In this document: one piece after another, positions 1 through 8,534 of the stretch
Layout: every line of letters starts with the position of its first letter
Numbering within the stretch: position 1 is the first letter of the stretch
DNA from: Bacteroidales bacterium UBA5833
Lineage (GTDB): Bacteria > Bacteroidota > Bacteroidia > Bacteroidales > Lentimicrobiaceae
Direction of reading: 5' to 3'
NCBI GenBank assembly: GCA_002433025.1
Contig: DJGZ01000080.1
Span: 48,923-112,922 of the forward strand
DNA length: 64,000 nucleotides
Made by a program: the position numbers and the translations under genes
Notes under the pieces: model-generated
Databases searched by the model: none
The model's input: only the letters and a program-made list of their open reading frames with translations
Told to the model about the DNA's origin: nothing

Positions 1-2
1 AG

Positions 3-584
3 GTGCGCGCACGGCTGCTATTCAGGGAAACGGAACTCTCGGCCGGCGATATCATTATGATAACCAGGAACAACTACTTCTGGCTGCCTTCGGGAGCGAA
101 AGCCGGGTTTATCGCCAATGGCGATATGGCGGAGGTGCGCAGAATAAGGCATATCGGAGAAATGTACGGGTACAGGTTCGCGGACGTAAGCATTAAACTG
201 GTGGATTATCCTGAAGAAGAGGTAATTGACGTGAAACTGCTGCTTGACTCCATGAACACGAATACGCCCAATATGCCGCAGGAGGAGATGCAAAAACTCT
301 TTGATGAAATCCTACTTGATTACACTGAGATTACATCTGAAAAAGCCAGGGTAGAGAAGGTCAAAAGCAGTCAGTTTTATAATGCCGTGCAAGCCAAGTT
401 TGCCTATGCGCTTACCTGCCATAAAACTCAGGGCGGGCAGTGGGATGCCATATTTATTGACCATGGCTACCTGACTGCTGAAATGGTGGACGCCGGCTTT
501 GTCAGGTGGTTGTACACCGCGCTCACCCGCTCGACCACCGAGGTTTACCTTGTTAATTTCAATGAAATGTTTTTTGAAAAGTAG
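3..584 (+). CDS. RecD/UvrD-like ATP-dependent DNA helicase, C-terminal fragment
   Basis: This is the last ~193 residues of a superfamily 1 helicase; the reading frame is open to the left edge, so the 5' part is missing and the GTG at position 3 is not a real start. The visible part carries the UvrD-like C-terminal domain: the motif ALTCHKTQGGQWDAIFID (motif V-type, Lys-Thr-Gln-Gly) and LYTALTRST (motif VI, with the arginine finger). This arrangement is typical of the RecD-like/PIF1-like helicases of Bacteroidota, where it couples ATP hydrolysis to strand separation. The stop lies about 100 bp before the heptokinase gene. The exact subfamily cannot be decided without the N-terminus. Confidence 0.8.
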   Translation: MRARLLFRETELSAGDIIMITRNNYFWLPSGAKAGFIANGDMAEVRRIRHIGEMYGYRFADVSIKLVDYPEEEVIDVKLLLDSMNTNTPNMPQEEMQKLFDEILLDYTEITSEKARVEKVKSSQFYNAVQAKFAYALTCHKTQGGQWDAIFIDHGYLTAEMVDAGFVRWLYTALTRSTTEVYLVNFNEMFFEK

Positions 585-638
585 CTGAGCATGCCTTAAG
601 GCTGTTTTTGCCCGCTTCGTCAATTGGTTCTGAATACT

Positions 639-646
639 TATCTTTG
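639..646 (+). promoter_or_regulatory. Possible -7 element for the heptokinase gene
   Basis: TATCTTTG matches the Bacteroidota primary sigma -7 consensus TAnnTTTG and lies 40 bp before the proposed ATG at 686. No convincing TTTG is seen about 19 bp upstream, so this is only a half-supported promoter. Confidence 0.35.
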
Positions 647-685
647 CAAGCCTTTTCAGATAATACCGGGATAAACAGGAAACCG

Positions 686-1720
686 ATGAAAACCGACCGA
701 CCAACCATAGAAAAGCTTTTCAGGGATTTTGAAGGAAAACATGTACTGATCCTGGGAGATGTGATGATTGATGCTTATCTATGGGGAAAGGTGGAGCGGA
801 TTTCGCCCGAAGCTCCGGTCCCCGTGGTACAGCTTGACAAGCGCGAGAACCTGCTGGGCGGCGCGGCCAATGTGGCATTGAACATCAGGGCCCTGGGCGC
901 GGTGCCCGTGCTTTGCTCGGTAATCGGGAACGATCAGCGGGGACAGGAGTTCCTGCAGTTGCTGAAGGACGACGGTATTTCAGGAGAAGGCATTCTGCAG
1001 AGCGAATCAAGAATCACTACCACAAAATTCCGGATCATCGGCAATAAAGTGCAGATGCTCAGGGTGGACGAAGAAATGGACACGGACCTGAATGACCGGG
1101 AAGTTGAAAGAATGCTTGTTAAAATCAGGGAACTGATGCAGCGATTGCCCATTTCTGTAGTGATATTTCAGGATTATAACAAAGGAGTGCTGACAAGAAG
1201 GCTGATAGAAGATGTTATTAAACTGGCTAACTCTCAAGGAGTTCCGGTTGTGGTTGATCCCAAGAAAAAGAATTTTGACGCTTACCGGGGGGTTGATCTG
1301 TTTAAGCCAAATCTCAAGGAATTGCGTGAAGGCCTTAAAATTGACATTGCCTCCGGAGAGATTAACTCCATACGCTCTGCGGTAACTCGTTTGCAGGAAA
1401 GCCAGTCCATTCGCTCGGTTATGGTTACTTTATCGGAAGCCGGTGTATACCTGAATGAAAAGGCTGATGGCACGGCCGATGAGGTGCTGGTTCCGGCGCA
1501 CCTACGCAACATCGCCGATGTTTCGGGCGCCGGAGATACGGTGATCAGCGTAGCCTCGCTGTGTCGCGCACTCGGAACATCTTCGTGGCTTACAGCGGCG
1601 CTTTCAAATCTGGCCGGAGGCCTGGTATGCGAGTTTGTGGGTGTTGTGCCCGTGAACAGGCAGCGGCTGATGACAGAGGCAATGGAATTACTGACGGATT
1701 CCGGAAAGGAAATTGTCTGA
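686..1720 (+). CDS. rfaE1: D-glycero-beta-D-manno-heptose-7-phosphate kinase (RfaE1/HldE kinase domain)
   Basis: PfkB/ribokinase-family sugar kinase of 344 residues that phosphorylates D-glycero-D-manno-heptose 7-phosphate at C1 during synthesis of ADP-heptose for LPS core or surface glycans. Visible signatures are VLILGDVMIDAYLWGKV near the N-terminus, LLGGAANVALNI (PfkB signature 1), FKPNLKELREG in the middle, and DVSGAGDTVISV (signature 2 with the catalytic Asp). The start at 686 (MKTDRPT) is chosen because the family begins shortly before the VLILGD strand; the frame extends upstream to 608 without homologous sequence. Only the kinase domain is present: the nucleotidyltransferase half (RfaE2) of the bifunctional enzyme is absent and must be encoded elsewhere. 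Confidence 0.9.
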   Translation: MKTDRPTIEKLFRDFEGKHVLILGDVMIDAYLWGKVERISPEAPVPVVQLDKRENLLGGAANVALNIRALGAVPVLCSVIGNDQRGQEFLQLLKDDGISGEGILQSESRITTTKFRIIGNKVQMLRVDEEMDTDLNDREVERMLVKIRELMQRLPISVVIFQDYNKGVLTRRLIEDVIKLANSQGVPVVVDPKKKNFDAYRGVDLFKPNLKELREGLKIDIASGEINSIRSAVTRLQESQSIRSVMVTLSEAGVYLNEKADGTADEVLVPAHLRNIADVSGAGDTVISVASLCRALGTSSWLTAALSNLAGGLVCEFVGVVPVNRQRLMTEAMELLTDSGKEIV

Positions 1721-1792
1721 CCCGCTTTAATTGCAGGTTGTCCGGGATAAAATAAAGTCAGCATGAAAACGTTATGAACAAAAAATTGAACT

Positions 1793-2563
1793 GTGCGTAG
1801 AAAAGCCATTACCATAATCTCAGCAATTGTATTGATCGCCTTATTGAGCCCGGAGGTCCATGCCCAGCGGCTTAAAGTGCGCAACCTGCCCGCTTATGAC
1901 CTGGCGCCTTACCATTTCGGATTTATCCTCGGAATGAATCAGATGCTCTTTACAGTCAGGACAACGCCGGGGTTTCAGAATATCACATATTCATCCCTCC
2001 AGACACCGGATCTCTATTCTGATTCTGCCAGGTTGCTCGGGATTGAACACAAACCCGCTTTCGGATTTACCATCGGCATCGTTTCAAACCTCCGGCTGGC
2101 TGAGTCTTTCGATCTGCGCTTTGTCCCTTCGCTGTCCTTTGGCGAACGAGACCTTGAATATTCAATAATTACCAATTTCTCCGGAGAGAGGAATCAGATT
2201 CTGGTTAGCAAAAAACTGCAATCTACCTTTGTTGAATTTCCCCTTCATATCAAATATAAAGGCAGCCGGTTGAACAATATGCGTCCGTACTGGCTTGCAG
2301 GCGCCAAATATGCCATAGACCTTGCGAGCGACTCGAAGAAGAAGGAAGAGAATAATAACATCTATGTGGCCATCAACCGTAATGATCTCTACGGTGAGTT
2401 GGGGGCCGGATTTGATTTTTATACCACTTTTTTTAAGTTCGGCATCGAACTGAAAATGTCGTACGGTTTGAGCGACATCTTGAAACGCGAAGGGAATATC
2501 TACACCGGCGCAGTTGACCGCCTGAATTCCAAACTGTTCCTGCTTTCATTCACTTTTGAATAA
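1793..2563 (+). CDS. porT: Type IX secretion protein PorT/SprT
   Basis: A 256-residue outer-membrane beta-barrel protein of the PorT family, a core T9SS/gliding component of Bacteroidota. The sequence shows an N-terminal signal peptide (residues ~1-24, ending VHAQ), then the family hallmark NLPAYDLAPYHFGFILGMN (residues ~31-49), then alternating hydrophobic strands and a C-terminal aromatic end LLSFTFE typical of a beta-barrel. The first in-frame start is GTG at 1793; a TGA lies two codons upstream, so no ATG is available. It explains how the sorting-domain proteins in this window could be exported. Overall length matches the family. Confidence 0.85.
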   Translation: MRRKAITIISAIVLIALLSPEVHAQRLKVRNLPAYDLAPYHFGFILGMNQMLFTVRTTPGFQNITYSSLQTPDLYSDSARLLGIEHKPAFGFTIGIVSNLRLAESFDLRFVPSLSFGERDLEYSIITNFSGERNQILVSKKLQSTFVEFPLHIKYKGSRLNNMRPYWLAGAKYAIDLASDSKKKEENNNIYVAINRNDLYGELGAGFDFYTTFFKFGIELKMSYGLSDILKREGNIYTGAVDRLNSKLFLLSFTFE

Positions 2564-2646
2564 TTCACTGAAGGATGTTCTGATTTTTGCTTACCTGTTC
2601 AGATATTACTTCCATTATCTCAGATCAGCCCGATATTAAACTTTCC

Positions 2647-4203
2647 ATGAGAAAAATCCTTGAGATGAAGCTGAATCCGGCCGAGGCAGGGGATCCTGCG
2701 CGCTGGAAGCATATAGCCGCTTCATTGCTTGGTGTGCCGCAGGGGCGGATTTATCATATCCGGCCCCTTAAGCGCTCATTGGATGCGCGTCAGAAAATTG
2801 TTTTCAGGCTTAAGGCCGAGGTGTTTATTGGTGAGCAATTGCCGTTTGAAGAAAAGATCATCCGGAAAGCCTATCCCGATGTATCAACCCGCCCCCCGGT
2901 CATCATCGCCGGTGCTGGTCCGGCCGGGCTTTACGCAGCCTTAACCCTGATAGAACAGGGATATAAACCGGTTATCCTCGAAAGGGGGAAAGATGTCAAA
3001 GCCCGGAAATTTGATATCTCGGTGCTGAACCGCGGAGAAAAACTGAACCCGGATTCAAACTATTGTTTCGGAGAGGGTGGGGCTGGCACCTATTCCGACG
3101 GTAAGCTCTATACGCGATCAACCAAGCGGGGGGATGTTTCATCCGTGCTCAGGATACTGGTTGAACACGGCGCACCGGAGGATATCCTGATCGAGGCGCA
3201 CCCGCATATAGGCACAGACAAACTGCCGGGTATTATATCCTCCATAAGAAGGACCATACTTGAATCCGGAGGAGAGTTTTATTTTAACTGCAGGGTTACA
3301 GGGCTGATTGCTCAAAAAGGAAAGATCAGGGGGGTAATTGACCAGCATGGCAGGGAGTTCCTTTCAAGGGCTGTAATCCTTGCCACCGGGCATTCCGCCC
3401 GCGATGTATATGAAATGCTCCACAACCAGGGCCTCGCGATCGAAGCCAAGCCCTTTGCGCTGGGAATCAGGGTTGAGCATCCTCAGGCGCTGATAGACTC
3501 CATTCAATACCGGATACCTGACCGCGGCCCTTATATCCCGGCAGCGGCTTATAGCCTTGTTACCCAGGTTGAGGGAAGGGGCGTTTTCTCTTTCTGTATG
3601 TGCCCCGGCGGTATTATTGTACCTGCGGCAACAGGTGCCGGTGAAGTGGTCGTCAATGGGATGTCCAATTCCAGGAGAAACTCTCCGTTTGCCAATTCGG
3701 GAATCGCTGTTGCCGTTGAACCTGCTGACTGGCAGGCGTATAGTCCGGAAGGGCCGTTTGCAGCCCTGAGGTTGCAGCAGGAAATTGAACGTAAAGCATG
3801 GGAGGCTGCCGGTGGCTCGTTGAAAGCGCCTGCCCAGCGGATGACGGACTTTATAAATGATGTTGCTTCAAAGAGCCTGCCTGACTGTTCCTATCATCCT
3901 GGCCTGCAAAGCTTTCCGCTGAATGAAATCCTTCCCCCGTTTATTTCCGGCAGGCTGAAACAGGCATTCCGCGACTTCGATGTAAAAATGAAAGGATTTC
4001 TGACCGCCGATGCCTTGCTGACAGCAGTTGAGTCGCGCACCTCATCGCCGGTTCGTATCCCACGGGCTGAGGACACCCTGTCACATCCACAACTTTCAGG
4101 CCTGTACCCTTGCGGTGAAGGGGCCGGGTATGCCGGCGGGATTGTTTCGTCGGCCATGGACGGGCAGAAAGTGGCATTGGCCGTGGCCGGAAGTCTGCGT
4201 TGA
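2647..4203 (+). CDS. FAD-dependent dehydrogenase (COG2509 family)
   Basis: Predicted soluble flavoprotein of 518 residues from the uncharacterised FAD-dependent dehydrogenase family. Visible features: a short N-terminal domain resembling the RNA/ThiI-like fold (about residues 1-80, with SLDARQKIVF), then the dinucleotide-binding loop PVIIAGAGPAGLYAAL, the family signature YCFGEGGAGTYSDGKLYTR, and a second FAD contact LYPCGEGAGYAGGI near the C-terminus. The reaction and substrate are unknown for this family. ATG at 2647 is preferred because relatives begin only a few residues before the 'LKLxPxEA' segment; an in-frame TTG at 2587 would add 20 unsupported residues. It stands alone, with porT 5' and a conserved unknown 3'. 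Confidence 0.85.
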   Translation: MRKILEMKLNPAEAGDPARWKHIAASLLGVPQGRIYHIRPLKRSLDARQKIVFRLKAEVFIGEQLPFEEKIIRKAYPDVSTRPPVIIAGAGPAGLYAALTLIEQGYKPVILERGKDVKARKFDISVLNRGEKLNPDSNYCFGEGGAGTYSDGKLYTRSTKRGDVSSVLRILVEHGAPEDILIEAHPHIGTDKLPGIISSIRRTILESGGEFYFNCRVTGLIAQKGKIRGVIDQHGREFLSRAVILATGHSARDVYEMLHNQGLAIEAKPFALGIRVEHPQALIDSIQYRIPDRGPYIPAAAYSLVTQVEGRGVFSFCMCPGGIIVPAATGAGEVVVNGMSNSRRNSPFANSGIAVAVEPADWQAYSPEGPFAALRLQQEIERKAWEAAGGSLKAPAQRMTDFINDVASKSLPDCSYHPGLQSFPLNEILPPFISGRLKQAFRDFDVKMKGFLTADALLTAVESRTSSPVRIPRAEDTLSHPQLSGLYPCGEGAGYAGGIVSSAMDGQKVALAVAGSLR

Positions 4204-4254
4204 TTCATTCCTGAGTTTATATCCTGCATTTCGATCATGTTTATTATTCTTCCG

Positions 4255-4285
4255 TTGGTGTTTCAGATATTATTCGGTAGGTTTG
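4255..4285 (+). promoter_or_regulatory. Bacteroidota-type promoter for the 4333 gene
   Basis: TTGG (4255-4258, three of four bases of the -33 TTTG) is followed after exactly 19 bp by TAGGTTTG (4278-4285), a full match to TAnnTTTG. Transcription would start about 40 bp before the ATG at 4333. Confidence 0.55.
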
Positions 4286-4332
4286 CATAGCAAGTCAAAC
4301 CGTTCATTCAGACCCTAAACGCATCAGCAAAC

Positions 4333-5028
4333 ATGGAAGCAAACCAGCCTGACAATAACCTGTTTGAAGTCCTGCGCCGGAAATCTCAGCTTAAACAGGA
4401 TGTTTACCAGATTACCCATAACACATTCCGGCTTTTCAAGAACGTGATTCTTGAAATGGTGGCCGATTATCAGCAAAAATACAATGGCAATCAGCAGCCC
4501 ATACCTTTTGAATACCGTGACAGGGGAGAGTTTGAACTTGAACTGCGGTTTGGGGGCGATGTGCTTATTTTTATGATGCATACCAATATTTTTGAGTTCT
4601 CGCGTATGCATGAAGTGATGAAAACCACTTATATCCATGATGACAAGCAACGTTCCTATTGCGGGGTCATCAACATTTACAATTTTCTTGCCGATTCATT
4701 CCGCTATAACCGCATCAATGACCTTGGGTATATGATAGGACGGGTTTTTGTAAATAAGGACAATCATTATTTTATTGAGGGGAAAAGGGAAATCGGGATG
4801 CTCTTCAATAATTTTTCCTCTTCGGTAATGACGAAGGAGTCGGCCCGGCAGATAGTAGAATCATCTGTTCTGTATACCATTAACTTCGACCTGCTCACCC
4901 CACCTTACGACCAGGTGAAGGAAGTTACGGTATTCGAAATGCAGGCTTCCCTCGAAAACATGAAACTCAGGACCGGAAAAAGGCTTGGTTTCCGGTTTCA
5001 GGCCGACCATGAGGAATTTAAGCAATAA
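4333..5028 (+). CDS. Conserved Bacteroidota protein of unknown function
   Basis: A 231-residue soluble protein with no signal peptide or membrane segment. It is acidic-basic mixed and rich in aromatic residues (for example YNRINDLGYMIGRVFVN and KDNHYFIEGKREIGM), with no catalytic motif that I recognise. The sequence resembles a single compact alpha/beta fold rather than a repeat protein. It is preceded by a good promoter and followed by the separate tRNA-Glu promoter, so it is probably monocistronic. I do not assign a function. Confidence 0.75.
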   Translation: MEANQPDNNLFEVLRRKSQLKQDVYQITHNTFRLFKNVILEMVADYQQKYNGNQQPIPFEYRDRGEFELELRFGGDVLIFMMHTNIFEFSRMHEVMKTTYIHDDKQRSYCGVINIYNFLADSFRYNRINDLGYMIGRVFVNKDNHYFIEGKREIGMLFNNFSSSVMTKESARQIVESSVLYTINFDLLTPPYDQVKEVTVFEMQASLENMKLRTGKRLGFRFQADHEEFKQ

Positions 5029-5131
5029 GAACCCTGTTTTTGTAAATAACTGATAAATAGGGTTGTACGAATGAATCACAAATCCTTCCAGGATGGGCGT
5101 CAAAAAAAAGTTCAAAAAAAATAATTCACTG

Positions 5132-5162
5132 TTTGGAGGTTTCAAAATTAGTTGTACATTTG
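5132..5162 (+). promoter_or_regulatory. Bacteroidota consensus promoter of tRNA-Glu/rpsT
   Basis: TTTG at 5132-5135, a 19-bp spacer, then TACATTTG at 5155-5162. This is a perfect match to the TTTG-N19-TAnnTTTG promoter of the Bacteroidota housekeeping sigma factor, 24 bp before the mature tRNA-Glu. Confidence 0.85.
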
Positions 5163-5185
5163 CAGTCCCTAAGGAAATACCTAAC

Positions 5186-5257
5186 GGTCCGTTCGTCTAG
5201 GGGTTAGGACGCCAGGTTTTCATCCTGGTAACAGGGGTTCGATTCCCCTACGGACTG
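5186..5257 (+). tRNA. tRNA-Glu (anticodon TTC)
   Basis: A 72-nt cloverleaf: acceptor stem GGTCCGT/ACGGACT, D-arm with TAGGGGTTAGGA, anticodon stem CCAGG/CCTGG with loop TTTTCAT (anticodon TTC), and T-arm AGGGG-TTCGATT-CCCCT. The discriminator is G. CCA is not encoded, so it must be added after transcription. The rpsT start lies only 20 bp downstream with no terminator between, so tRNA and mRNA are probably one primary transcript. Confidence 0.97.
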
Positions 5258-5276
5258 CTAACATAGCATTAACAAA

Positions 5277-5531
5277 ATGGCAAATCACAAATCGTCACTC
5301 AAAAGAATCAGGGCTAACGAAACCCGCCGTATCCGTAACAGGTATTATGCAAAGACCATGCGCAATGCCGTTCGTAAGTTCAGGGCGCTCGATAATAAAG
5401 CCGAAGCCTCGGAAAAACTCCCGGGACTTATCTCCATGATAGATAAACTTGCCAAGAAAACCATTATCCATAAAAACAAGGCCGGTAACCTTAAGTCGAA
5501 ACTTACCCGCCTGGTGAATAAAATGGCATAA
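5277..5531 (+). CDS. rpsT: 30S ribosomal protein S20
   Basis: An 84-residue, very basic, alpha-helical primary 16S rRNA-binding protein of the small subunit. The N-terminal MANHKSSLKRIRANETRR is the classic S20 start, and the C-terminal IHKNKAGNLKSKL segment is also typical. The gene directly follows tRNA-Glu and appears to use the tRNA promoter. It ends just before a strong intrinsic terminator at 5552. Confidence 0.97.
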   Translation: MANHKSSLKRIRANETRRIRNRYYAKTMRNAVRKFRALDNKAEASEKLPGLISMIDKLAKKTIIHKNKAGNLKSKLTRLVNKMA

Positions 5532-5551
5532 CTACCAGAGATTAACACACA

Positions 5552-5581
5552 GCCCCCGTACGTGAGTGCGGGGGCTTTTTT
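5552..5581 (+). terminator. Rho-independent terminator after rpsT
   Basis: AGCCCCCG / CGGGGGCT stem (8 bp) with a short loop, followed by TTTTTT, 20 bp after the rpsT stop codon. Confidence 0.9.
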
Positions 5582-5659
5582 GTATTATGATGTTTCGATA
5601 TTTATTATCTTTATGGAATTATATTTCATGTATAGTTATTTTAATGTAATTCAGAAGAT

Positions 5660-6358
5660 ATGGAAGATAATAAAGTCAGGGTTCCCATCAAATACTGGGC
5701 TGAGGATGATAAACCCCGCGAAAAACTTATCAGTAAAGGAAAAGAAGCGTTAAGCGATGCCGAACTCCTGGCCATCCTGCTCCGTTCCGGCACCAAAACC
5801 CATTCTGCCGTTGAACTGGGCCGGGAATTGCTCCAGAAGGTCAATCATAATCTGATCGGACTTTCACGTTTGTCGGCTGATGAACTGATGAAGCACAAAG
5901 GGGTAGGAGAGGCCAAGGCCCTGAGTATCATCGCTGCCCTTGAACTTGGCATGCGGCGGCGCTCAGCAGAAATACCGGTAAAAAAGACCATAACCTCCAG
6001 CCGGGATGCCTATGAAATCTTCTATCCGAATCTTGCCGACAGCCTTTATGAAGAGTTCTGGGTGCTTTTTCTTAACCGGGCCAACCGTAAAATATCCGTG
6101 ATGTCGGTAAGCGAAGGCGGGCAGGCCGGTACTGTGGCCGATCCGAAAAAGATATTTAAAATGGCGCTTGACCAGAATGCGGCCTACATTATTTTATGCC
6201 ACAACCATCCCTCGGGCAACCTCAGGCCCAGTGATGCCGACATCAGGCTTACCCGCAAAATGAAAGAAGCCGGGCAACTGCTCGATCTTCCCGTGCTTGA
6301 TCATCTTATTATCGGCGACGAAAAATATTATAGCTTTGCGGATGAAGGACAGATGTAA
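5660..6358 (+). CDS. radC: RadC family protein (JAB/MPN+ metalloprotease fold)
   Basis: A 232-residue RadC protein. The N-terminal UPF0758 domain (residues ~8-100) contains a helix-hairpin-helix-like segment, LMKHKGVGEAKALSI. The C-terminal JAMM domain shows the zinc-binding signature HNHPSGNLRPSDAD (residues ~175-188), with a conserved Glu earlier (YEEFWVLFLN). Despite the historic name 'DNA repair protein', its role is not firmly established. Full length for the family. It follows the rpsT terminator and precedes wecB by about 60 bp, so it may be cotranscribed with wecB. Confidence 0.93.
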   Translation: MEDNKVRVPIKYWAEDDKPREKLISKGKEALSDAELLAILLRSGTKTHSAVELGRELLQKVNHNLIGLSRLSADELMKHKGVGEAKALSIIAALELGMRRRSAEIPVKKTITSSRDAYEIFYPNLADSLYEEFWVLFLNRANRKISVMSVSEGGQAGTVADPKKIFKMALDQNAAYIILCHNHPSGNLRPSDADIRLTRKMKEAGQLLDLPVLDHLIIGDEKYYSFADEGQM

Positions 6359-6421
6359 AACTGGTTTGATGACCCGATCTTTGTCCTTAACACTATTTTC
6401 TCCGTAAAAAGCATATTTCTT

Positions 6422-7573
6422 ATGATAAAAATAGTCACAGTTATCGGTGCGCGCCCGCAGATCATCAAAGCTGCAGCCCTGAACAGGGCCATCGCCAATG
6501 GATTTGCTGACCGTATAACCGAAATTATCGTGCATACCGGTCAGCATTACGATGAAAATATGTCGCAGGTATTTTTTGATGAACTGGGCATCCCGAAACC
6601 GGATTATAATCTTGGGGTCGGAAGCGGACCGCATGGCGTTCAGACAGCCCGGATGATACAGGGAATTGAAGAAATCCTGTCAAAGGAAAAGCCAGATATG
6701 CTGGTCCTTTACGGCGATACCAACTCGACACTTGCCGGCGCGGTCGCGGCATCCAAGATGCATGTTCCCATTGCCCATATAGAAGCCGGGCTGCGTTCAT
6801 TCAATAAATCCATGCCCGAGGAGATCAACCGCATTATGTGCGACCATGCCTCCACGCTCTTGTTCAGCCCGACGGCCACCGGGTTTGCCAACCTGCTGCG
6901 CGAAGGGTTTAACGCCACGGCCCGGCCTCCATTTACCATTGACAACCCGAAAATCTATCATTGCGGGGATGTGATGTACGACAACAGCCTTCACTTTGCG
7001 GAACTGGCTGAGCAAAAGTCACGGATACTCGAAGGCCTGGGCCTTGAAACGGGGAACTACCTGCTTTCTACCATTCACCGCGACAACAACACCGATATCC
7101 CCGAACGGTTGAATGCCATCTTTGAAGCCCTTGACGGCATCAGCCGCAGGCGGCAACTTCAGGTGGTACTGCCTTTGCATCCCCGCACTTTCGGATTACT
7201 CAGCCAGAACCTTTCACAAGAATTATATGCTTCGGTAAATGAAAATCATCTGATCAGGATCATTCCGCCGGTTTCATTCCTGGAAATGACCCGCCTTGAA
7301 AAGAACGCCCGCTTGATCCTGACGGATTCGGGTGGGGTGCAGAAAGAAGCCTATTTCTTTGAAAAGCCCTGTGTGATAGCCCGCTCCGAAACGGAATGGA
7401 CTGAAATTACAGCCGTAGGCGCCGGAATGGTGGCCGATGCGGATACCACCCGCCTGCTTCAGGCCCTGGAGCAATTTCTCGATCATCCGCCGGTGAACTT
7501 TCCGGCCGTGTTCGGCGATGGCCGGGCGGCGGAATTTATATGCAACGAAATCCTGAAAGCGGCAGCGCCATAA
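6422..7573 (+). CDS. wecB: UDP-N-acetylglucosamine 2-epimerase (non-hydrolysing)
   Basis: A 383-residue GT-B-fold epimerase that interconverts UDP-GlcNAc and UDP-ManNAc for surface polysaccharide or glycan synthesis. Family landmarks: VIGARPQIIKAAA at residues 5-17, HTGQHYDENMS near residue 38, HIEAGLRSFNKSMPEE near residue 119 (catalytic acids and UDP contacts), STIHRDNN, and TDSGGVQKEAYFF near residue 300. It may work with the nucleotide-sugar oxidoreductase pair at 53.9-56.2 kb, although it is far from them. Its stop marks the boundary to the AT-rich accessory stretch. Confidence 0.95.
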   Translation: MIKIVTVIGARPQIIKAAALNRAIANGFADRITEIIVHTGQHYDENMSQVFFDELGIPKPDYNLGVGSGPHGVQTARMIQGIEEILSKEKPDMLVLYGDTNSTLAGAVAASKMHVPIAHIEAGLRSFNKSMPEEINRIMCDHASTLLFSPTATGFANLLREGFNATARPPFTIDNPKIYHCGDVMYDNSLHFAELAEQKSRILEGLGLETGNYLLSTIHRDNNTDIPERLNAIFEALDGISRRRQLQVVLPLHPRTFGLLSQNLSQELYASVNENHLIRIIPPVSFLEMTRLEKNARLILTDSGGVQKEAYFFEKPCVIARSETEWTEITAVGAGMVADADTTRLLQALEQFLDHPPVNFPAVFGDGRAAEFICNEILKAAAP

Positions 7574-8020
7574 AGCGGGGGTCAGTCTGTAGCGCGCTTT
7601 GGTATCTTTCAAACCTGAGAAGTATAAATGTATACGGCCTTCCCGGTCAGACAGGGAAGGCCGGAAAAAATAATTATGGATTGGTGCCCGCTAAACAAAA
7701 ACTGTGGCATAGAGTAGCAGTTAAAGTGCTGAGATTGTTGCATATAATACTATAATCTTTGAAATGTTCAAAAAAACACTGCGAAACATTATTACCTTTT
7801 ACTGATTTTTCGGATTTTATGATAGAAGATTGGAGATGATATTCAGCGCAAGCCTTCAACAAGATATACAAGTGTTATAAATCTGATTTTTGTTTCCAGC
7901 GCTTCACTTTAAATATGGATTATTAGTCATATAACAGTTTTAATTTTATAAAAATATTGTCCGGAACTTGGAATTTCATTTTTCTTCTATTACTTTCGTA
8001 CACACATATTGATTATAAAT
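7574..8020. other. Intergenic region, AT-rich, no gene seen
   Basis: About 450 bp without a credible coding region. It contains one strong perfect hairpin (7635-7663, listed separately). Base composition becomes markedly AT-richer than in wecB, marking the left edge of the accessory stretch. Confidence 0.6.
7635..7663. repeat. Perfect 10-bp-stem hairpin downstream of wecB
   Basis: CGGCCTTCCC, a 9-nt loop, then GGGAAGGCCG. It is followed by an A-run rather than a T-run on the + strand, so it is not a canonical terminator for wecB. It may protect the wecB mRNA 3' end or mark an old insertion boundary. Confidence 0.6.
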
Positions 8021-8515
8021 ATGCACACGGCTTTATATAAAGCACAAGGTGCACCGCTTGTATTTGAAAATAGCATAATGGAACATTATAATGGGACACC
8101 ACCGCCTACAGGCTGCAGATATTATTATGTAGGCACCGAAGACAGTTGTTCATACAACTACTCAGATTACCGCATAAATCCAAATGTTAGTTTATCTAAC
8201 TACTTGGATTATAAAATTTTCGCTGCTGCAAGAATTGTTGCACCTATTACTGACACTACCGAATGTCTTGAGTATAATCAGAACAACAGTGGAATACACG
8301 AAATGCAATTCTATTACGACCACCTGATTACTTTTGTTAATGAATGGATAAACCAGCAGAATTCTTCACTTAAAAAATCTTACGCAAGATCAATTATTAA
8401 AAGTCATGAAGAAGGCTCTGGGAATTCAAAAATCATTTTTCACGAACCAAAATTGTTTTTTAAATTAAAAATACAGGCTTGCTCCCCAGGTAATCCATAT
8501 TTCCCTACAGAATAA
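8021..8515 (+). CDS. Hypothetical protein, unrecognised
   Basis: An open frame of 164 codons from ATG 8021 (an in-frame TTG lies at 8009). The product has no signal peptide, no membrane segment and no motif I recognise; it contains several Cys and Tyr residues (GCRYYYVGTEDSCSYNYSDY). The base composition is AT-rich, like the three cargo genes that follow 19 bp downstream. It may be a truncated remnant of a larger surface or secreted protein that lost its N-terminus, or a real small accessory protein; I cannot distinguish these. Confidence 0.45.
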   Translation: MHTALYKAQGAPLVFENSIMEHYNGTPPPTGCRYYYVGTEDSCSYNYSDYRINPNVSLSNYLDYKIFAAARIVAPITDTTECLEYNQNNSGIHEMQFYYDHLITFVNEWINQQNSSLKKSYARSIIKSHEEGSGNSKIIFHEPKLFFKLKIQACSPGNPYFPTE

Positions 8516-8534
8516 TTTCTAAAGATATTGAGAA

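Noticed and set aside
1282..1884. 200-codon open frame on the minus strand inside the heptokinase gene and porT start
   Set aside because: It is antisense to two well-supported genes and shows no recognisable motif; composition is a shadow of the real frame.
7635..7663. Calling the wecB downstream hairpin a Rho-independent terminator
   Set aside because: There is an A-run, not a T-run, after the stem on the coding strand.
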